Counted from the stretch's first letter, positions 51,913 through 61,793 are shown. The stretch: 64,000 nt of DNA from an uncultured Collinsella sp. (GCA_902493145.1 CABUOA010000002.1:33918-97917), one strand, 5' to 3'. Notes: a model not told the origin generated them from the sequence alone. A program made the numbers and translations.

Positions 51913-52492
51913 CGCAGGACTCCTCGGAGGTCTCGGCGGGCGTATAAGTGTAATACTGAGCGGGCTTAGCAGCGGGCTTCTGAACATCATCGTCGTCAGC
52001 AGCGGCATCGTCATCGCCAATCAGAACGCGCTCAGTAGGCTGCTCGGCCTCGGCGGCGGCAGCGGCGAGCTTGCGATCGGCGTCGGCTGCAGGAGCCTTC
52101 ACCTTATTGAAGAGCTTCTGCACGGCGCCGGCAGCAGAATCAGTCACGCTCGATACGGCATTGCTGGCCTCGGCCACGCTGCCCGTGACCTCGGAGATGT
52201 CGCGAACGACCGCCTCAACCTCAACGAGGTTAGACGTCAGAGCATCAACGGCAGTCTTGCTCGACTTGAGGAGCGGCTCAACCTGTGCCAGCGCGGGGGT
52301 GAGCTCATCGACAGCGCCATCGAGCTTTGCCACCACAGGCTGTGCCTCGGCGAGCGTATTGTTAAGGTCACTCACCGTCTTGTCGAGCGAGTCGACGACG
52401 GTGCGAGTCTTGCGCAGCGTGAGCGCGAGCTCGACAACAGCCCACACGCCGGCAACGGCGAGCACCAGCAGGGCGATTTGAATGGGACTCAT
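51905..52492 (-). CDS. DUF948-like membrane-anchored coiled-coil protein
   Basis: The 195-residue protein begins with one membrane segment (IALLVLAVAGVWAVVELALT) followed by a long predicted coiled coil (residues ~30-130) and an acidic, Ala-rich tail (DDDAAADDDDV). The heptad pattern and N-terminal helix fit the DUF948 family, which often accompanies general stress operons. GGGAGG precedes the ATG at 52492. It heads the operon with the RsbW-like protein and sigma factor. Confidence 0.78.
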   Translation of the reverse strand: MSPIQIALLVLAVAGVWAVVELALTLRKTRTVVDSLDKTVSDLNNTLAEAQPVVAKLDGAVDELTPALAQVEPLLKSSKTAVDALTSNLVEVEAVVRDISEVTGSVAEASNAVSSVTDSAAGAVQKLFNKVKAPAADADRKLAAAAAEAEQPTERVLIGDDDAAADDDDVQKPAAKPAQYYTYTPAETSEESCDE

Positions 52493-52587
52493 GCAAGCCT
52501 CCCGAAGGAATCGAAATACAGACGTTTTTCATGGTACCCCAAAGAAGGGCAAAGATACCCAAAGGGAATGCGCGAGGCGCCAATGGC

Positions 52588-53943
52588 CTACTTGGGAGCG
52601 TTGCCGCTACGGTCGCGCTCGCTTTGCTCCACACGCCACTCTTCCCAACCGCGGCCGGCAGGCTGCCAGAACGCGCCGCGCTCCAACCCCTCGGGCAAAT
52701 AGCGCTGATCGACCCAGCCTTCGGGATAATCGTGCGGGTACTTGTATACACCGTACTCGTCGCTGCCGGGACGGTGACGATCGCGCAGGTAGCTGGGCAC
52801 CTCGCGAAGACCACTGCTGTGGATATCGGCCAGCGCCGCATCGATCGAAGCCTCACACGCGTTGGATTTAGGCGCCAAGCACACATAGAGTGCAGCCTGA
52901 GCCAGGTTAATACGGCACTCGGGATAGCCAATGACCTCGGCAGACTTAAACGCGGCATGCGCCACCAAAAGCGCCTGCGGATCGGCGTTGCCAACGTCCT
53001 CAGAAGCCTGAATCATAATACGGCGAGCGATAAACTTGGGATCCTCCCCCGCATCAATCATGCGCGCGAGCCAATAGATCGTAGCATCGGGGTCGCTACC
53101 GCGCATAGACTTAATAAACGCACTGATAATGTCGTAGTGCATGTCGCCGTTTTTGTCGTACGAAAAGCCACGACGCGGGTTGGCAATCTTTACGTCATCC
53201 ACGGTGATGGGATAGCGCTCCCCCGCCGCCGGCGCTGGCGTTCCCTCCGTATCGGGACGCGTGACGGCAATCTCGCTCGCCAGCTCAAGTGTCGTCAGGG
53301 CCGAGCGTGCATCACCCGCAGCCAGCGTACAAATGGTCTTGACCGTATCCTCATCGGCCGAGAACTTACCGTTCAGGCCCTGAGGTGCCTCGAGCGCACG
53401 CTCGATAAGCATGGCGATATCCTCGTCCTTTAAATGCTCAAGCTCCACGACTCGACCACGTGAGAGCAGCGCCGAGTTGACCTCGAAGTACGGATTCTCC
53501 GTCGTAGCGCCAATCATAATGACGGTACGGTTCTCAACTGCATGCAGCAGGGCATCCTGCTGCGACTTAGAGAAGCGGTGAATCTCATCGATGAATAGAA
53601 TGGTGCGGCGGTCGTACGTATTCAGGCGCGTCTTGGCCTCGTCAATCACGCGGCGCAAGTCCTTTACGGTGCCCGTCACGGCGCTGACCTCGACAAACTC
53701 GCTCTTGGTATGGTTGGCGATAATGTGGGCCAGCGTCGTCTTGCCCGTGCCAGCCGGGCCGTACAGAATCACGCTCGACAGCACGTCATGCTCAATCGCG
53801 GCGCGCAGCCACGAGCCCTTACCGACGGCCTTTTGCTGGCCCACATACTCGTCGAGCGAATTGGGGCGCATACGCACCGCAAGCGGGGCATTCTGAAAAG
53901 AGCGCTCGCGCGTCGAAGCAGAAAAAAGGTCGTCCATAGCCAT
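52588..53943 (-). CDS. rarA: RarA/MgsA replication-associated recombination AAA ATPase
   Basis: The ~451-residue ATPase acts at stalled forks and in recombination. It has RPNSLDEYVGQQKAVGKG, Walker A GPAGTGKTT, FIDEIHRFSKSQQDALL (Walker B), sensor 1 GATTENPYFEVNSALLSR, and the C-terminal MgsA domain with MRGSDPDATIYWLARMIDAG and NPPK-like tail. The ATG at 53943 or the one two codons later (53937) is the start; neither has a strong binding site. The last ~30 residues are charged. Confidence 0.93.
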   Translation of the reverse strand: MAMDDLFSASTRERSFQNAPLAVRMRPNSLDEYVGQQKAVGKGSWLRAAIEHDVLSSVILYGPAGTGKTTLAHIIANHTKSEFVEVSAVTGTVKDLRRVIDEAKTRLNTYDRRTILFIDEIHRFSKSQQDALLHAVENRTVIMIGATTENPYFEVNSALLSRGRVVELEHLKDEDIAMLIERALEAPQGLNGKFSADEDTVKTICTLAAGDARSALTTLELASEIAVTRPDTEGTPAPAAGERYPITVDDVKIANPRRGFSYDKNGDMHYDIISAFIKSMRGSDPDATIYWLARMIDAGEDPKFIARRIMIQASEDVGNADPQALLVAHAAFKSAEVIGYPECRINLAQAALYVCLAPKSNACEASIDAALADIHSSGLREVPSYLRDRHRPGSDEYGVYKYPHDYPEGWVDQRYLPEGLERGAFWQPAGRGWEEWRVEQSERDRSGNAPK

Positions 53944-53997
53944 CCCGTGCATCAATCAAAATCGTTGTTGACCAACAGTATACCGAAAGGATACGAA

Positions 53998-55245
53998 CTA
54001 CCGTTCGTTAATATAGGTGCGGTGCGGAAACTTTAGACCTGGGAACAATTTGCTCGTCAGCTCGCAGAAATAACCATCCGTCATGCTTGCGATGTAATCG
54101 ACGACAGTCTGATCCTTGTCGTCCTGCCAAGCATAGATGCGGCCATAATAGGAAAGCTGCTGCTCAATACGCGAAATGTGGTGCTTAAAGATGTAGGAGG
54201 ACTCGTCACCCTCGTTTATATCCTGCAGGCAACGGTCGTAGAGCTTTTCGAACGCCTCACGCAGCTCCTCCTCGGAATCGCCTTCGATACCGCCCTTGCT
54301 ATAGATCTTCTCGTAGTTCTCGCGCTTGGCTCGGCGGATCTCCTCAAACAGGTCCTCGCTCATCTCGATACGCGGTTTGCCGTAGCTATGCTCAACGATA
54401 TCGATGGAAGCGTGCGTGAGAATCCAGCTGTTATAGGCGCCGCCCCGACCATCGTCAAAAGCGTCGGGCGACAGCAGGCCCGCGGCAATGGCGTCCTGAC
54501 GATCACGACCGACGTAGGCGAGGATATCCGAGATACGCACCACACAGCCCTCGAGCGTCATGGGACGCAGGTGCTCAATCGCGCTATAGCCTGTGGCAAT
54601 GCATTCCTCGACGGTTCGGTCGAACTGGTCAAAGGAACCCATGTCCGAAAGCTCAAAAACACGCTGTTCGTACTCGCCGTTGTGGCATAGCACGCCGTCG
54701 AGCGTCTGGAGCGACACGTTGCGGCCATACAGGGCGTCGAGCACGCGGACCGACTGAACGTTATGGAAAAAGTAGCGACCCGTGCGCTCATGATAGATAT
54801 CGTTGAGAAAACGCTCACCGGCATGGCCGAAAGGCGTGTGGCCCAAGTCGTGGCCCAGGCCAATCGCCTCGATCAGATCGCAATTGAGCCCCAGGGCGCG
54901 ACCGATATCGCGCGCAATGCGGGAGACAAGCTGCACGTGCAAACCGCGGCGTGACAGATCGTCATTGCTACGGAAGCTAAAGACCTGCGTTTTGCCTGCA
55001 TAACGGGTGTACGCCGGAAGATGAAGTATCTTTTCGGTATCGCGCATAAACGCCGGACGCATAAGCGTGCCTTTGTCGGAGGCGCGATCAATACGACGAA
55101 TGACCTGATCGTCGTTGCAACGATACGGGTTAACATAGCCCGAAGCACGATCGGTGGCAATGCGCTCGAAAAGTTCGGGCGACAACGCCGAGGGAATACG
55201 GTCCATGCGCGCCTTAATGACGGCCGTTTCTTGATTAGTTGCCAT
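53998..55245 (-). CDS. dgt: deoxyguanosinetriphosphate triphosphohydrolase-like HD protein
   Basis: The 415-residue protein belongs to the Dgt family, which releases tripolyphosphate from dGTP. The HD metal motif is AIGLGHDLGHTPFGHAGE, preceded by FSFRSNDDLSRRGLHVQLVS-like motif (RTQVF region) and followed by GVLCHNGEYEQ. The C-terminal half is all helical. AAGGAG lies seven bases before the ATG at 55245. It may act on other dNTPs, as do many Gram-positive members. Confidence 0.9.
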   Translation of the reverse strand: MATNQETAVIKARMDRIPSALSPELFERIATDRASGYVNPYRCNDDQVIRRIDRASDKGTLMRPAFMRDTEKILHLPAYTRYAGKTQVFSFRSNDDLSRRGLHVQLVSRIARDIGRALGLNCDLIEAIGLGHDLGHTPFGHAGERFLNDIYHERTGRYFFHNVQSVRVLDALYGRNVSLQTLDGVLCHNGEYEQRVFELSDMGSFDQFDRTVEECIATGYSAIEHLRPMTLEGCVVRISDILAYVGRDRQDAIAAGLLSPDAFDDGRGGAYNSWILTHASIDIVEHSYGKPRIEMSEDLFEEIRRAKRENYEKIYSKGGIEGDSEEELREAFEKLYDRCLQDINEGDESSYIFKHHISRIEQQLSYYGRIYAWQDDKDQTVVDYIASMTDGYFCELTSKLFPGLKFPHRTYINER

Positions 55246-55276
55246 GGCATGCTCCTTAAGAAGGATGCGCAATCGG

Positions 55277-55699
55277 TTACAAAGTGCAGCCCACAACCTC
55301 GATTATGGCAAAAATCGGCACCAAAAACGGGAGCAATGGCAAGGAGCGCGATTTTGTGATGAGGCAGGAGAGGGCAAGGACCAGGAGCGCGGCGGCAAAT
55401 GCCACGATGCCACCCATAGGGTCGAGCGTGCAAAGCGCGAAGAGTGCCTTGGCATCTCCCATGCCGATGCCCGGGATTTGGCGAAGACGACGCCAGAGGA
55501 ACTCAGTCAGAACGAGGGCAAGATACACGATGACGGCAAGACCTGCGTGGTCAAGCGTTGTGTTCAAACCGAGGTCGAGCCAAACGCCCGCAAACGCCGC
55601 CACGGCGCACGCGCCAGCAAGCTCATTGGGAAACCGCCGCTCACGGACATCAATCACCGCACCGGCAAAGGCGCAGATCCAAAAGGGAATATAGACCAT
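55277..55699 (-). CDS. minimal prepilin peptidase (A24 family)
   Basis: The 140-residue membrane protein has about five hydrophobic segments and both catalytic aspartates of the type IV prepilin peptidase family: Asp in AVIDVRERRFPNEL near the N-terminus and GMGDAKALF in the middle. It lacks the N-methyltransferase domain of PilD, as in TadV/FlaK-type or Coriobacterial minimal forms. GGGAGGTG precedes the ATG at 55699. No pilin genes are nearby in the window. Confidence 0.85.
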   Translation of the reverse strand: MVYIPFWICAFAGAVIDVRERRFPNELAGACAVAAFAGVWLDLGLNTTLDHAGLAVIVYLALVLTEFLWRRLRQIPGIGMGDAKALFALCTLDPMGGIVAFAAALLVLALSCLITKSRSLPLLPFLVPIFAIIEVVGCTL

Positions 55700-55724
55700 T
55701 GAACACCTCCCGGGGCAGTCACTC

Positions 55725-55772
55725 AAAAGCAAAAACCACCACAGAGGTGCCTGTCCCCTTCGTGGTGGTTTT
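55725..55772 (-). terminator. terminator with loop shared by a dispersed repeat
   Basis: AAAACCACCAC (55732-55742) pairs with GTGGTGGTTTT (55762-55772); the loop contains GGGGACAGGCACCT read on the minus strand. T-rich sequence follows on the minus side. It lies just past the glycosyltransferase stop. A similar hairpin and loop recur at 63371-63416. Confidence 0.75.
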
Positions 55773-55780
55773 GGTGGTGG

Positions 55781-57076
55781 TTATTTAGCGCCCTGCATGA
55801 CCTCGTCGAGGGTAACGCTGACGGCATGCTGCGTCGGGACCCAGTCGACCTTCAGGAACAACGCAGCCACCGTAATGGGGATATAGCTGAACATAAAGAT
55901 CGGGAAGGTAAACAGGTTGGTCACCAGGCGCCACTTTTGCGCGCAATGGATGTGCTTGTACTCGAAGATAGTCGTGAGCAGCGCCAGGATAAAGAAGGTC
56001 TGATACATCATGACGAAGGTCATGATGAGCGAAGCGGCACACGCCTGCATCTCGACCTCGGTAGCCAAAAAGCCATGCGAAAGACCACCGACGATCAGGA
56101 ACGTGGCGTTGGCGAGCATCGAAATCAGCGATAACAGCATACCAGGGGCAATCGTCATAAACATATCGTAGGCGGCAAAACGATGATAGCGGAAGGTCGA
56201 CTTGACCAGATGCTTACCGTAGGTAAAGAACACCTGGTAGAAGCCCTTGGTCCAACGCATACGTTGCTTCCAGGACGCCTTAAACGTCACGGGCTGCTCG
56301 TCAAAGAACTCCGCCGGCGCATAGCCAATACGAATGCCGTGAATGGCACAGAACGTAGTGAACTGGATGTCCTCGGTCAGCGTGTGGAACTGCCAGCCGT
56401 GCATGCCCTCAATAACGCTAGCCGAGATAAGGTAGCCCGAACCCGAGACAGCACAGGACGTCTTGCAGATGTTGCGCGCGTTGTTGAGAAAACGCGCCTC
56501 GCGCAGATACCAAGTGGCATTCGCTGCCGAGATCCACGAGCTTCCGAAGTTCTTGGAGTTACGATAGCTCGTGACCACATGGAAGCCCTGGTCAAAGGCA
56601 TCATTCATCTTGGACACGTAATCGCGGGCGATAACATTATCGGCATCGAAGATAAAGTAACCTTCAAAGGTGTCGGGATACTCGTTAAGGATACGGTCGA
56701 AACCAAAGTCCATGACCCAGCTCTTGCCTTTACGGGCCAGGTCGTTTCGCTCGTACACGACAGCGCCCGCCTCGCGCGCGAGCTGCGCAGTGTTATCGGT
56801 GCAGGCATCGGCGACCACGAAGACCTCGATGAGCTCGGACGGATAATCCTGGTCCTTGATGGAGCGAACGAGGTTGGCGATAACGGCCTCCTCGTTGTGT
56901 GCTGCAATAAAGAAGGCATACCGGTGGAGTTTTTTGGCCTTGGGAGGCGCGACCTCGCCGCGGAGAGCACCGATGACAAAGAAGACCACCTGGTACAAGA
57001 AGCAGACCGTGAGCAGCGTGACGACAATCTGGTTGAAGATCACGATGGGTGTGTTGGTTTGTAAAAAGGCGAGCAT
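55781..57076 (-). CDS. processive GT2-family glycosyltransferase (BcsA/IcaA/HasA-type)
   Basis: The 431-residue protein is a membrane-embedded family 2 glycosyltransferase. It has an N-terminal membrane helix, the GT2 nucleotide-binding strand (HRYAFFIAAHNEE), the DxD-type FIFDADNVI, TEDIQF, and the QRMRWTKGF motif (Q/RxxRW) of processive beta-glycan synthases, then four C-terminal helices. The product could be cellulose-, poly-GlcNAc- or hyaluronan-like and cannot be named. GGGAG precedes the ATG at 57076. The gap upstream of it is about 80 bases, with a likely own promoter. Confidence 0.88.
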   Translation of the reverse strand: MLAFLQTNTPIVIFNQIVVTLLTVCFLYQVVFFVIGALRGEVAPPKAKKLHRYAFFIAAHNEEAVIANLVRSIKDQDYPSELIEVFVVADACTDNTAQLAREAGAVVYERNDLARKGKSWVMDFGFDRILNEYPDTFEGYFIFDADNVIARDYVSKMNDAFDQGFHVVTSYRNSKNFGSSWISAANATWYLREARFLNNARNICKTSCAVSGSGYLISASVIEGMHGWQFHTLTEDIQFTTFCAIHGIRIGYAPAEFFDEQPVTFKASWKQRMRWTKGFYQVFFTYGKHLVKSTFRYHRFAAYDMFMTIAPGMLLSLISMLANATFLIVGGLSHGFLATEVEMQACAASLIMTFVMMYQTFFILALLTTIFEYKHIHCAQKWRLVTNLFTFPIFMFSYIPITVAALFLKVDWVPTQHAVSVTLDEVMQGAK

Positions 57077-57158
57077 GCAGGCTCCCAGGAACGTGTTACG
57101 TAAACAACCGTATATCTTACCGCAGGCTTACCGAGTTCAAGAAACCACCTAATACTGG

Positions 57159-58172
57159 CTAGGGTTCGAGCAGGCCGAGCTGCGGTACGATTTCGTCGCC
57201 GGCAGCAGTGCGACCAAGCGAACGCGGGGCTAAGTCGTCGAGGACGGCGGCGAGATCCCACGGCAGCTCGTCGCGGCACTCAATGCGCTCTCCCGTCACG
57301 GGATGATCGAACGCCACGCGCCAGGAATGGAGGAATTGCCTGGTCAGACCCTGATCGGCACGCGCATCGCACTTACCGTAGAGCGGATCGCCCACGCAGG
57401 CGTGGTTGATATGGCGCATGTGCACGCGAATCTGATGCGTGCGACCGGTAAACAGATGACACTCAACGAGTGTGTAGCCGTCATCAAAGCGCGTGGAATC
57501 AAAGCGCTCAAGGACCTTAAAGGTCGTGATGGCCTGGCGTGCAAAAGGATCATCGGAAACCGCCATCTTGACACGGTCACGTGTAGAACGGGCAATGCCG
57601 GTGTTAATGGTGCCCTCATCCATGGCGATATGACCGTGAACGAGCGTAATGTAGCGGCGGTCGAGCGTGCGCGTACGGATAAGATTTTGGAGCGCGCGCT
57701 GGGTGTCGTCGTCCTTTGCCGCAAGCATAAGACCCGAGGTATCGCGATCCAAACGATGCACGATACCGGGGCGGTCCTCGCCCTGCACGGTGCCCAGATG
57801 GTCGATACCGCAGTGATAGACCAGCGCATTCGCGAGCGTACCGTTCTCATGACCATGCGCAGGATGGCACACCAGGCCGCGCTGCTTGGAGAGCACAATG
57901 AGATAGTCGTCCTCGTAGCGGATATCGAGCGGGATGGCCTCGGGAATCACGTCGGTGGGATCGTGCGGCTCGGGCAAATCGACCGAAATACGGTCGCCGG
58001 CTCGCACGGCGTACTTTTTGGACAGGCAGGTCTCGCCATTGACTACTACGGCCCCGCCCTCAATCAGATGCGCGCAGGCAGAGCGCGTGGGGCAGCCGTC
58101 GTTGGCGCCCAGATAGGCGTCGAGACGCTGGCCAGCGGCATCGTCGGCAACAAGGATATGGATGTCGGCCAT
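57159..58172 (-). CDS. rluD: RluD-family ribosomal large subunit pseudouridine synthase
   Basis: The 337-residue enzyme has an N-terminal S4 domain (LDAYLGANDGCPTRSACAHL) and the catalytic motif IVHRLDRDTSGLMLAAK with the nucleophilic aspartate in LDRDTSG. Other RluA/RluD motifs are GRTHQIRVHMRHI and AFDHPVTGERIECRDELP. It modifies 23S rRNA uridines. Its ATG (58172) shares a base with the lspA stop (TAATG), the classic lspA-rluD pairing. Confidence 0.94.
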   Translation of the reverse strand: MADIHILVADDAAGQRLDAYLGANDGCPTRSACAHLIEGGAVVVNGETCLSKKYAVRAGDRISVDLPEPHDPTDVIPEAIPLDIRYEDDYLIVLSKQRGLVCHPAHGHENGTLANALVYHCGIDHLGTVQGEDRPGIVHRLDRDTSGLMLAAKDDDTQRALQNLIRTRTLDRRYITLVHGHIAMDEGTINTGIARSTRDRVKMAVSDDPFARQAITTFKVLERFDSTRFDDGYTLVECHLFTGRTHQIRVHMRHINHACVGDPLYGKCDARADQGLTRQFLHSWRVAFDHPVTGERIECRDELPWDLAAVLDDLAPRSLGRTAAGDEIVPQLGLLEP

Positions 58173-58753
58173 TAGCGCTCATTCCTTTCGCGAATCTTGC
58201 GGGCACGCTCCCCACGCTGCTTGGCCTTACGTTTGGCCCGGGCCTCGTCACGGGCGTTGAGCTCGGCGGTCGCATCGACCTCACGAGCGGCAGGGCTCAA
58301 GAACATGTAGCCGATGAGCGCCAGCACGACACCGACCGTAATACCGATATCGGCAACGTTAAAGACAGGGAAATCAATGAAGGTGGTGGCAATAAAATCG
58401 GTCACGAAACCAAAGGCCAAACGATCGATAGCATTGCCGATAGCACCGCCCGCAACCATCGCCATGCCCACAACCTCAAGATGGGCGAGCTGGGGTGCAC
58501 GAACGAGGTACACGGCAATAGCGATAATGACCGCCAACGCCAGCACGGCAAACGCGATGCCATGCCCCTCGCCCATGCTAAAGGCAGCACCGATATTGCG
58601 GACAAACATAAAGTCGATAACACCGGGGATGACGGTCACATGCAAGGCGTCGCCCACGGCACGAACCGCAAGCTTGGTCAGCTGGTCAACAAGCAGCACA
58701 ACCAGCGCCACCCCACCAGCAACACCCAACCGCCAACGCATAGGCGGCGTCAT
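58172..58753 (-). CDS. lspA: lipoprotein signal peptidase LspA with charged C-terminal extension
   Basis: The ~193-residue protein is signal peptidase II, which cleaves prolipoproteins. It has four membrane segments, NIGAAFSMG, GGAIGNAIDRLAFG (catalytic Asp) and FNVADIGITVG (catalytic Asp). The last ~40 residues are a Lys/Arg/Glu-rich tail (ARAKRKAKQRGERARK) that is longer than usual. The ATG at 58753 has a weak upstream site; a TTG at 58771 with AGGGGA is a plausible alternative start. It is needed for the lipoproteins encoded in the cobalamin island. Confidence 0.92.
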   Translation of the reverse strand: MTPPMRWRLGVAGGVALVVLLVDQLTKLAVRAVGDALHVTVIPGVIDFMFVRNIGAAFSMGEGHGIAFAVLALAVIIAIAVYLVRAPQLAHLEVVGMAMVAGGAIGNAIDRLAFGFVTDFIATTFIDFPVFNVADIGITVGVVLALIGYMFLSPAAREVDATAELNARDEARAKRKAKQRGERARKIRERNER

Positions 58754-58881
58754 ATCCGCACCACGACCCAAAGAAATCCCCTACCCTCAGATAATCAAAT
58801 TCCGTTAAACGCAAATAACCATCTTATATTGCCACACGCAGAGCGCACGACACATTCGCTAACGTCAGATAAATAACCAGC

Positions 58882-58922
58882 ATAAAAGAAAGCGGCATTC
58901 CGGATAACGGAATGTCGCTTTT
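58882..58922 (-). terminator. intrinsic terminator of ileS
   Basis: On the minus strand AAGCGACATTCCG and CGGAATGCCGCTT form a stem with a short loop, followed by TCTTTTATG. It lies 70 bases past the ileS stop. Confidence 0.85.
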
Positions 58923-58991
58923 CTTCAGCGGAGCAAATGGGCCGAAGGCGCCTAAATTCTCCCTATAACTAAAATGCCGAGTTACCGTGCC

Positions 58992-61793
58992 TTAAAGGGC
59001 ATTCGCGCAGCGCTTGCAAATGTGAGCGTGGCCGTTGTACTCGCCGACGGTGGTGCGGTAGTTCCAGCAACGGTCGCAGCACTCGCCCTCGGCTGCATCG
59101 ATGGCAACAGAAAGCTCCTCGCCCTGGGTAAGCTCAACATCGGAGACGATGTAGAACTCGGCCAGGTCGACGGCCTTGTCGCCGGTCAGCAGCGCATACA
59201 TTTCGGCAGGAACGACCGCCTTGACGCGGACCTGCTGGCTCTTGGTGAAGGTGCCGGCGGAGCGGGCATCCTCAAGGGCCTTGGTCACGACGCTACGGAG
59301 CTCGAGCGAAGCCTCGAGCACGCCCTCAAACTCGTTGGCCTCGTCGACCGTGATGGGCGACTTGTACCAATCGAGCAGCGCGGCGTACTTCTGGTTATCG
59401 ACGCAGCCGGCGGGCGCATAGGCCATGGCCTCGTCGACCGTATAGGACAAGATCGGCTGCAGGTCGCGCATGAGCATCGAGAAGAGCTCGGCGAGCACGG
59501 TCTGGGCGCTGCGACGCTCGAGCGAGCCGGGCTTCTCGCAGTACAGACGGTCCTTCAGGGCGTCGAGGTACACGTTGGAAAGCTCGGTAACCACGAAGTC
59601 GTAAAGCGCACGGTAGGCGCGCGGGAACTCGTAGCTAGCGTAGGCGTCGTCGACCTCGGCCTGGACCTGGGTCAGGCGGGCAACCATGAGCTTGTCGAGC
59701 GGCAGCAGGTCGGCAAAGGCGACGCCGTCGGTCTCGGGCTCAAACTGACCCTCGAGCTCGGAGAGCAGGAAGCGCAGCGTGTTGCGGAAACGACGGTAGG
59801 CATCGGACGTACGAGCAAGAATCTCGTGGTCGATGGACACGTCGGAGCTGGTATCGACGGAAGCAACCCACAGGCGGATGATGTCGGCGCCCATCTCGTC
59901 ACAGACCTTGTTGGGGTCGATAACGTTGCCGAGCGACTTGGACATCTTACGGCCCTGGCCGTCGAGGGTGAAGCCCTGCGAGACGACCGCCTTGTACGGA
60001 GCGTGGCCGTTGGCGCCCACCGAGGTGAGCAGCGAGCTCTGGAACCAACCGCGGTGCTGGTCAGAGCCCTCGAGGTAGACGTCCGCCGGGTACTCCAGCT
60101 CGGGACGGTACTCGCAGACGGCCTTCCAAGACACGCCGGAGTCCCACCACACGTCAAGGATGTCCTTATCAGCCTTGAGGTGATGGCCACCGCACTTGGG
60201 GCAGACGCAGGCCTCGCCCAGATAGCTCTCAGGAGCGTCGGTGAACCAGGCGTCGGAGCCCTTCTCGTGGAAGAGCTTAATGACGGCGTCGAGCGTGGCG
60301 TCGTTCATGACCTTCTCGCCGCAGTCGGCGCATGTGTAACTGGGGATAGGCACGCCCCAGTTGCGCTGGCGGCTGATGCACCAGTCGGGACGCTGCTCGA
60401 CCATGGCGCCGATGCGGTTGGCGGCGTGAGCCGGATACCACTTGACGTTCTCACGGACCTCCTTGCCAGCCTGCTCGCGCAAACCGGTCTTGTCCATCGA
60501 GACGAACCACTGGTCGGTAGCACGGAAGAGCACCGGGTGCTTGCAGCGCCAGCAGTGCGGATAGCTGTGCGCGATCTTCTTCTCGAGGACCAGGGTGCCG
60601 CGCTCGCGCAGGAACTCGATGATGTGCGGATTGGCCTCGTCAGTATCCATGCCGCTAAAGGGACCGCCGGTGCCAAACTCCTCACCGGTGTAGAACTTGC
60701 CGTCGTCATCGACCGGCATGCAGATGTCGGTGATGCCCTCCTTGAGGCAGGCAAAGTAGTCGTCGACGCCGTGGCCGGGCGAGTTATGAACGATACCGGT
60801 ACCGTCATCGACACCAACGTAATCGGCCAGCAGCGCCACGCCCTCAACGCCGTCAAAGATCGGCTGCTTGTAGTGGATGTGGTGGAAGGTCTCGGCGGGA
60901 ACCACATAGGGCTTGCCGTCGACCATGACCGGGGTGTACTCCCAGCCAAACTCCTCGCAGCACTTGGGAGCCAGGTCCTCGAGCATGACCTCGGCACGGC
61001 CATCGTGCTCAACGGCGACATAGGCAGCGCCGGGCTTAAGGGAGACTGCCTGGTCGGAAGGGATGGTCCACGGCGTAGTCGTCCAGATGATAAAGTCGAC
61101 CGGGCCATCGAAGCTCTCGAGGCCGACGGGCTTGGAAGTCATCTCAAAGCGTACGAAGATGGAAGGGCTCGTCTCGTCGAAGTATTCGATCTCGGCCTCG
61201 GCCAGCGCGGTATGGCAGTGCTTGCACCAGTGAACCGGCTTGTGGCCGCGATAGATCATGCCCTTGTCGAACATGGCCTTAAAGACCTCGATGTCGGCAG
61301 CGTCATGCTGGTGATAGAGCGTCAGGTAGGGGTTATCCCAGTCGCCGAGCACGCCCAGACGACGGAAGCCGGCCTTCTGCAGCTCGATGTTCTCGACAGC
61401 GAACTCGTTGCAGAGCTCGCGGATCTTAGCCGTGGAGGTCTGGTTGAACTTCTCGGTGCCGAGCTTCTCCTCGACCTTGTGCTCGATCGGCTGGCCATGG
61501 CAGTCCCAACCGGGGACGTAGGGAACCTCATAGCCCTGCATCATCCAGTAGCGGTTGATCATGTCCTTGGAGATCTTGTTCATGGCGTGGCCGATGTGGA
61601 TCGGACCGTTGGCGTACGGAGGGCCGTCGTGCAGCACGAACTTCTTGTGACCCTCGTTCTTCTTCAGAACCTGCTCGTAGACCTTGTTGTCCTGCCAGTC
61701 CTTGAGTCGCTTGGGCTCGGACTTGGAAAGACCGGCACGCATGGGAAAACCGGTTTTGGGCAGATTCATCGTCTGCTTGTACTCGTTTGCCAC
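58992..61793 (-). CDS. ileS: isoleucyl-tRNA synthetase
   Basis: The 933-residue class I enzyme has HIGH (NGPIHIGHAMNKISKD), the editing CP1 domain, KMSKS (GRKMSKSLGN), an anticodon-binding region, and a C-terminal zinc cluster (CCDRCWNYR and CKRCANAL). The GTG at 61793 is preferred because AAAGGGG lies just upstream; the next ATG (61769) has no binding site. It is preceded by a T-box leader with an ATC specifier, so charged versus uncharged tRNA-Ile should set its expression. Confidence 0.95.
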   Translation of the reverse strand: MANEYKQTMNLPKTGFPMRAGLSKSEPKRLKDWQDNKVYEQVLKKNEGHKKFVLHDGPPYANGPIHIGHAMNKISKDMINRYWMMQGYEVPYVPGWDCHGQPIEHKVEEKLGTEKFNQTSTAKIRELCNEFAVENIELQKAGFRRLGVLGDWDNPYLTLYHQHDAADIEVFKAMFDKGMIYRGHKPVHWCKHCHTALAEAEIEYFDETSPSIFVRFEMTSKPVGLESFDGPVDFIIWTTTPWTIPSDQAVSLKPGAAYVAVEHDGRAEVMLEDLAPKCCEEFGWEYTPVMVDGKPYVVPAETFHHIHYKQPIFDGVEGVALLADYVGVDDGTGIVHNSPGHGVDDYFACLKEGITDICMPVDDDGKFYTGEEFGTGGPFSGMDTDEANPHIIEFLRERGTLVLEKKIAHSYPHCWRCKHPVLFRATDQWFVSMDKTGLREQAGKEVRENVKWYPAHAANRIGAMVEQRPDWCISRQRNWGVPIPSYTCADCGEKVMNDATLDAVIKLFHEKGSDAWFTDAPESYLGEACVCPKCGGHHLKADKDILDVWWDSGVSWKAVCEYRPELEYPADVYLEGSDQHRGWFQSSLLTSVGANGHAPYKAVVSQGFTLDGQGRKMSKSLGNVIDPNKVCDEMGADIIRLWVASVDTSSDVSIDHEILARTSDAYRRFRNTLRFLLSELEGQFEPETDGVAFADLLPLDKLMVARLTQVQAEVDDAYASYEFPRAYRALYDFVVTELSNVYLDALKDRLYCEKPGSLERRSAQTVLAELFSMLMRDLQPILSYTVDEAMAYAPAGCVDNQKYAALLDWYKSPITVDEANEFEGVLEASLELRSVVTKALEDARSAGTFTKSQQVRVKAVVPAEMYALLTGDKAVDLAEFYIVSDVELTQGEELSVAIDAAEGECCDRCWNYRTTVGEYNGHAHICKRCANAL

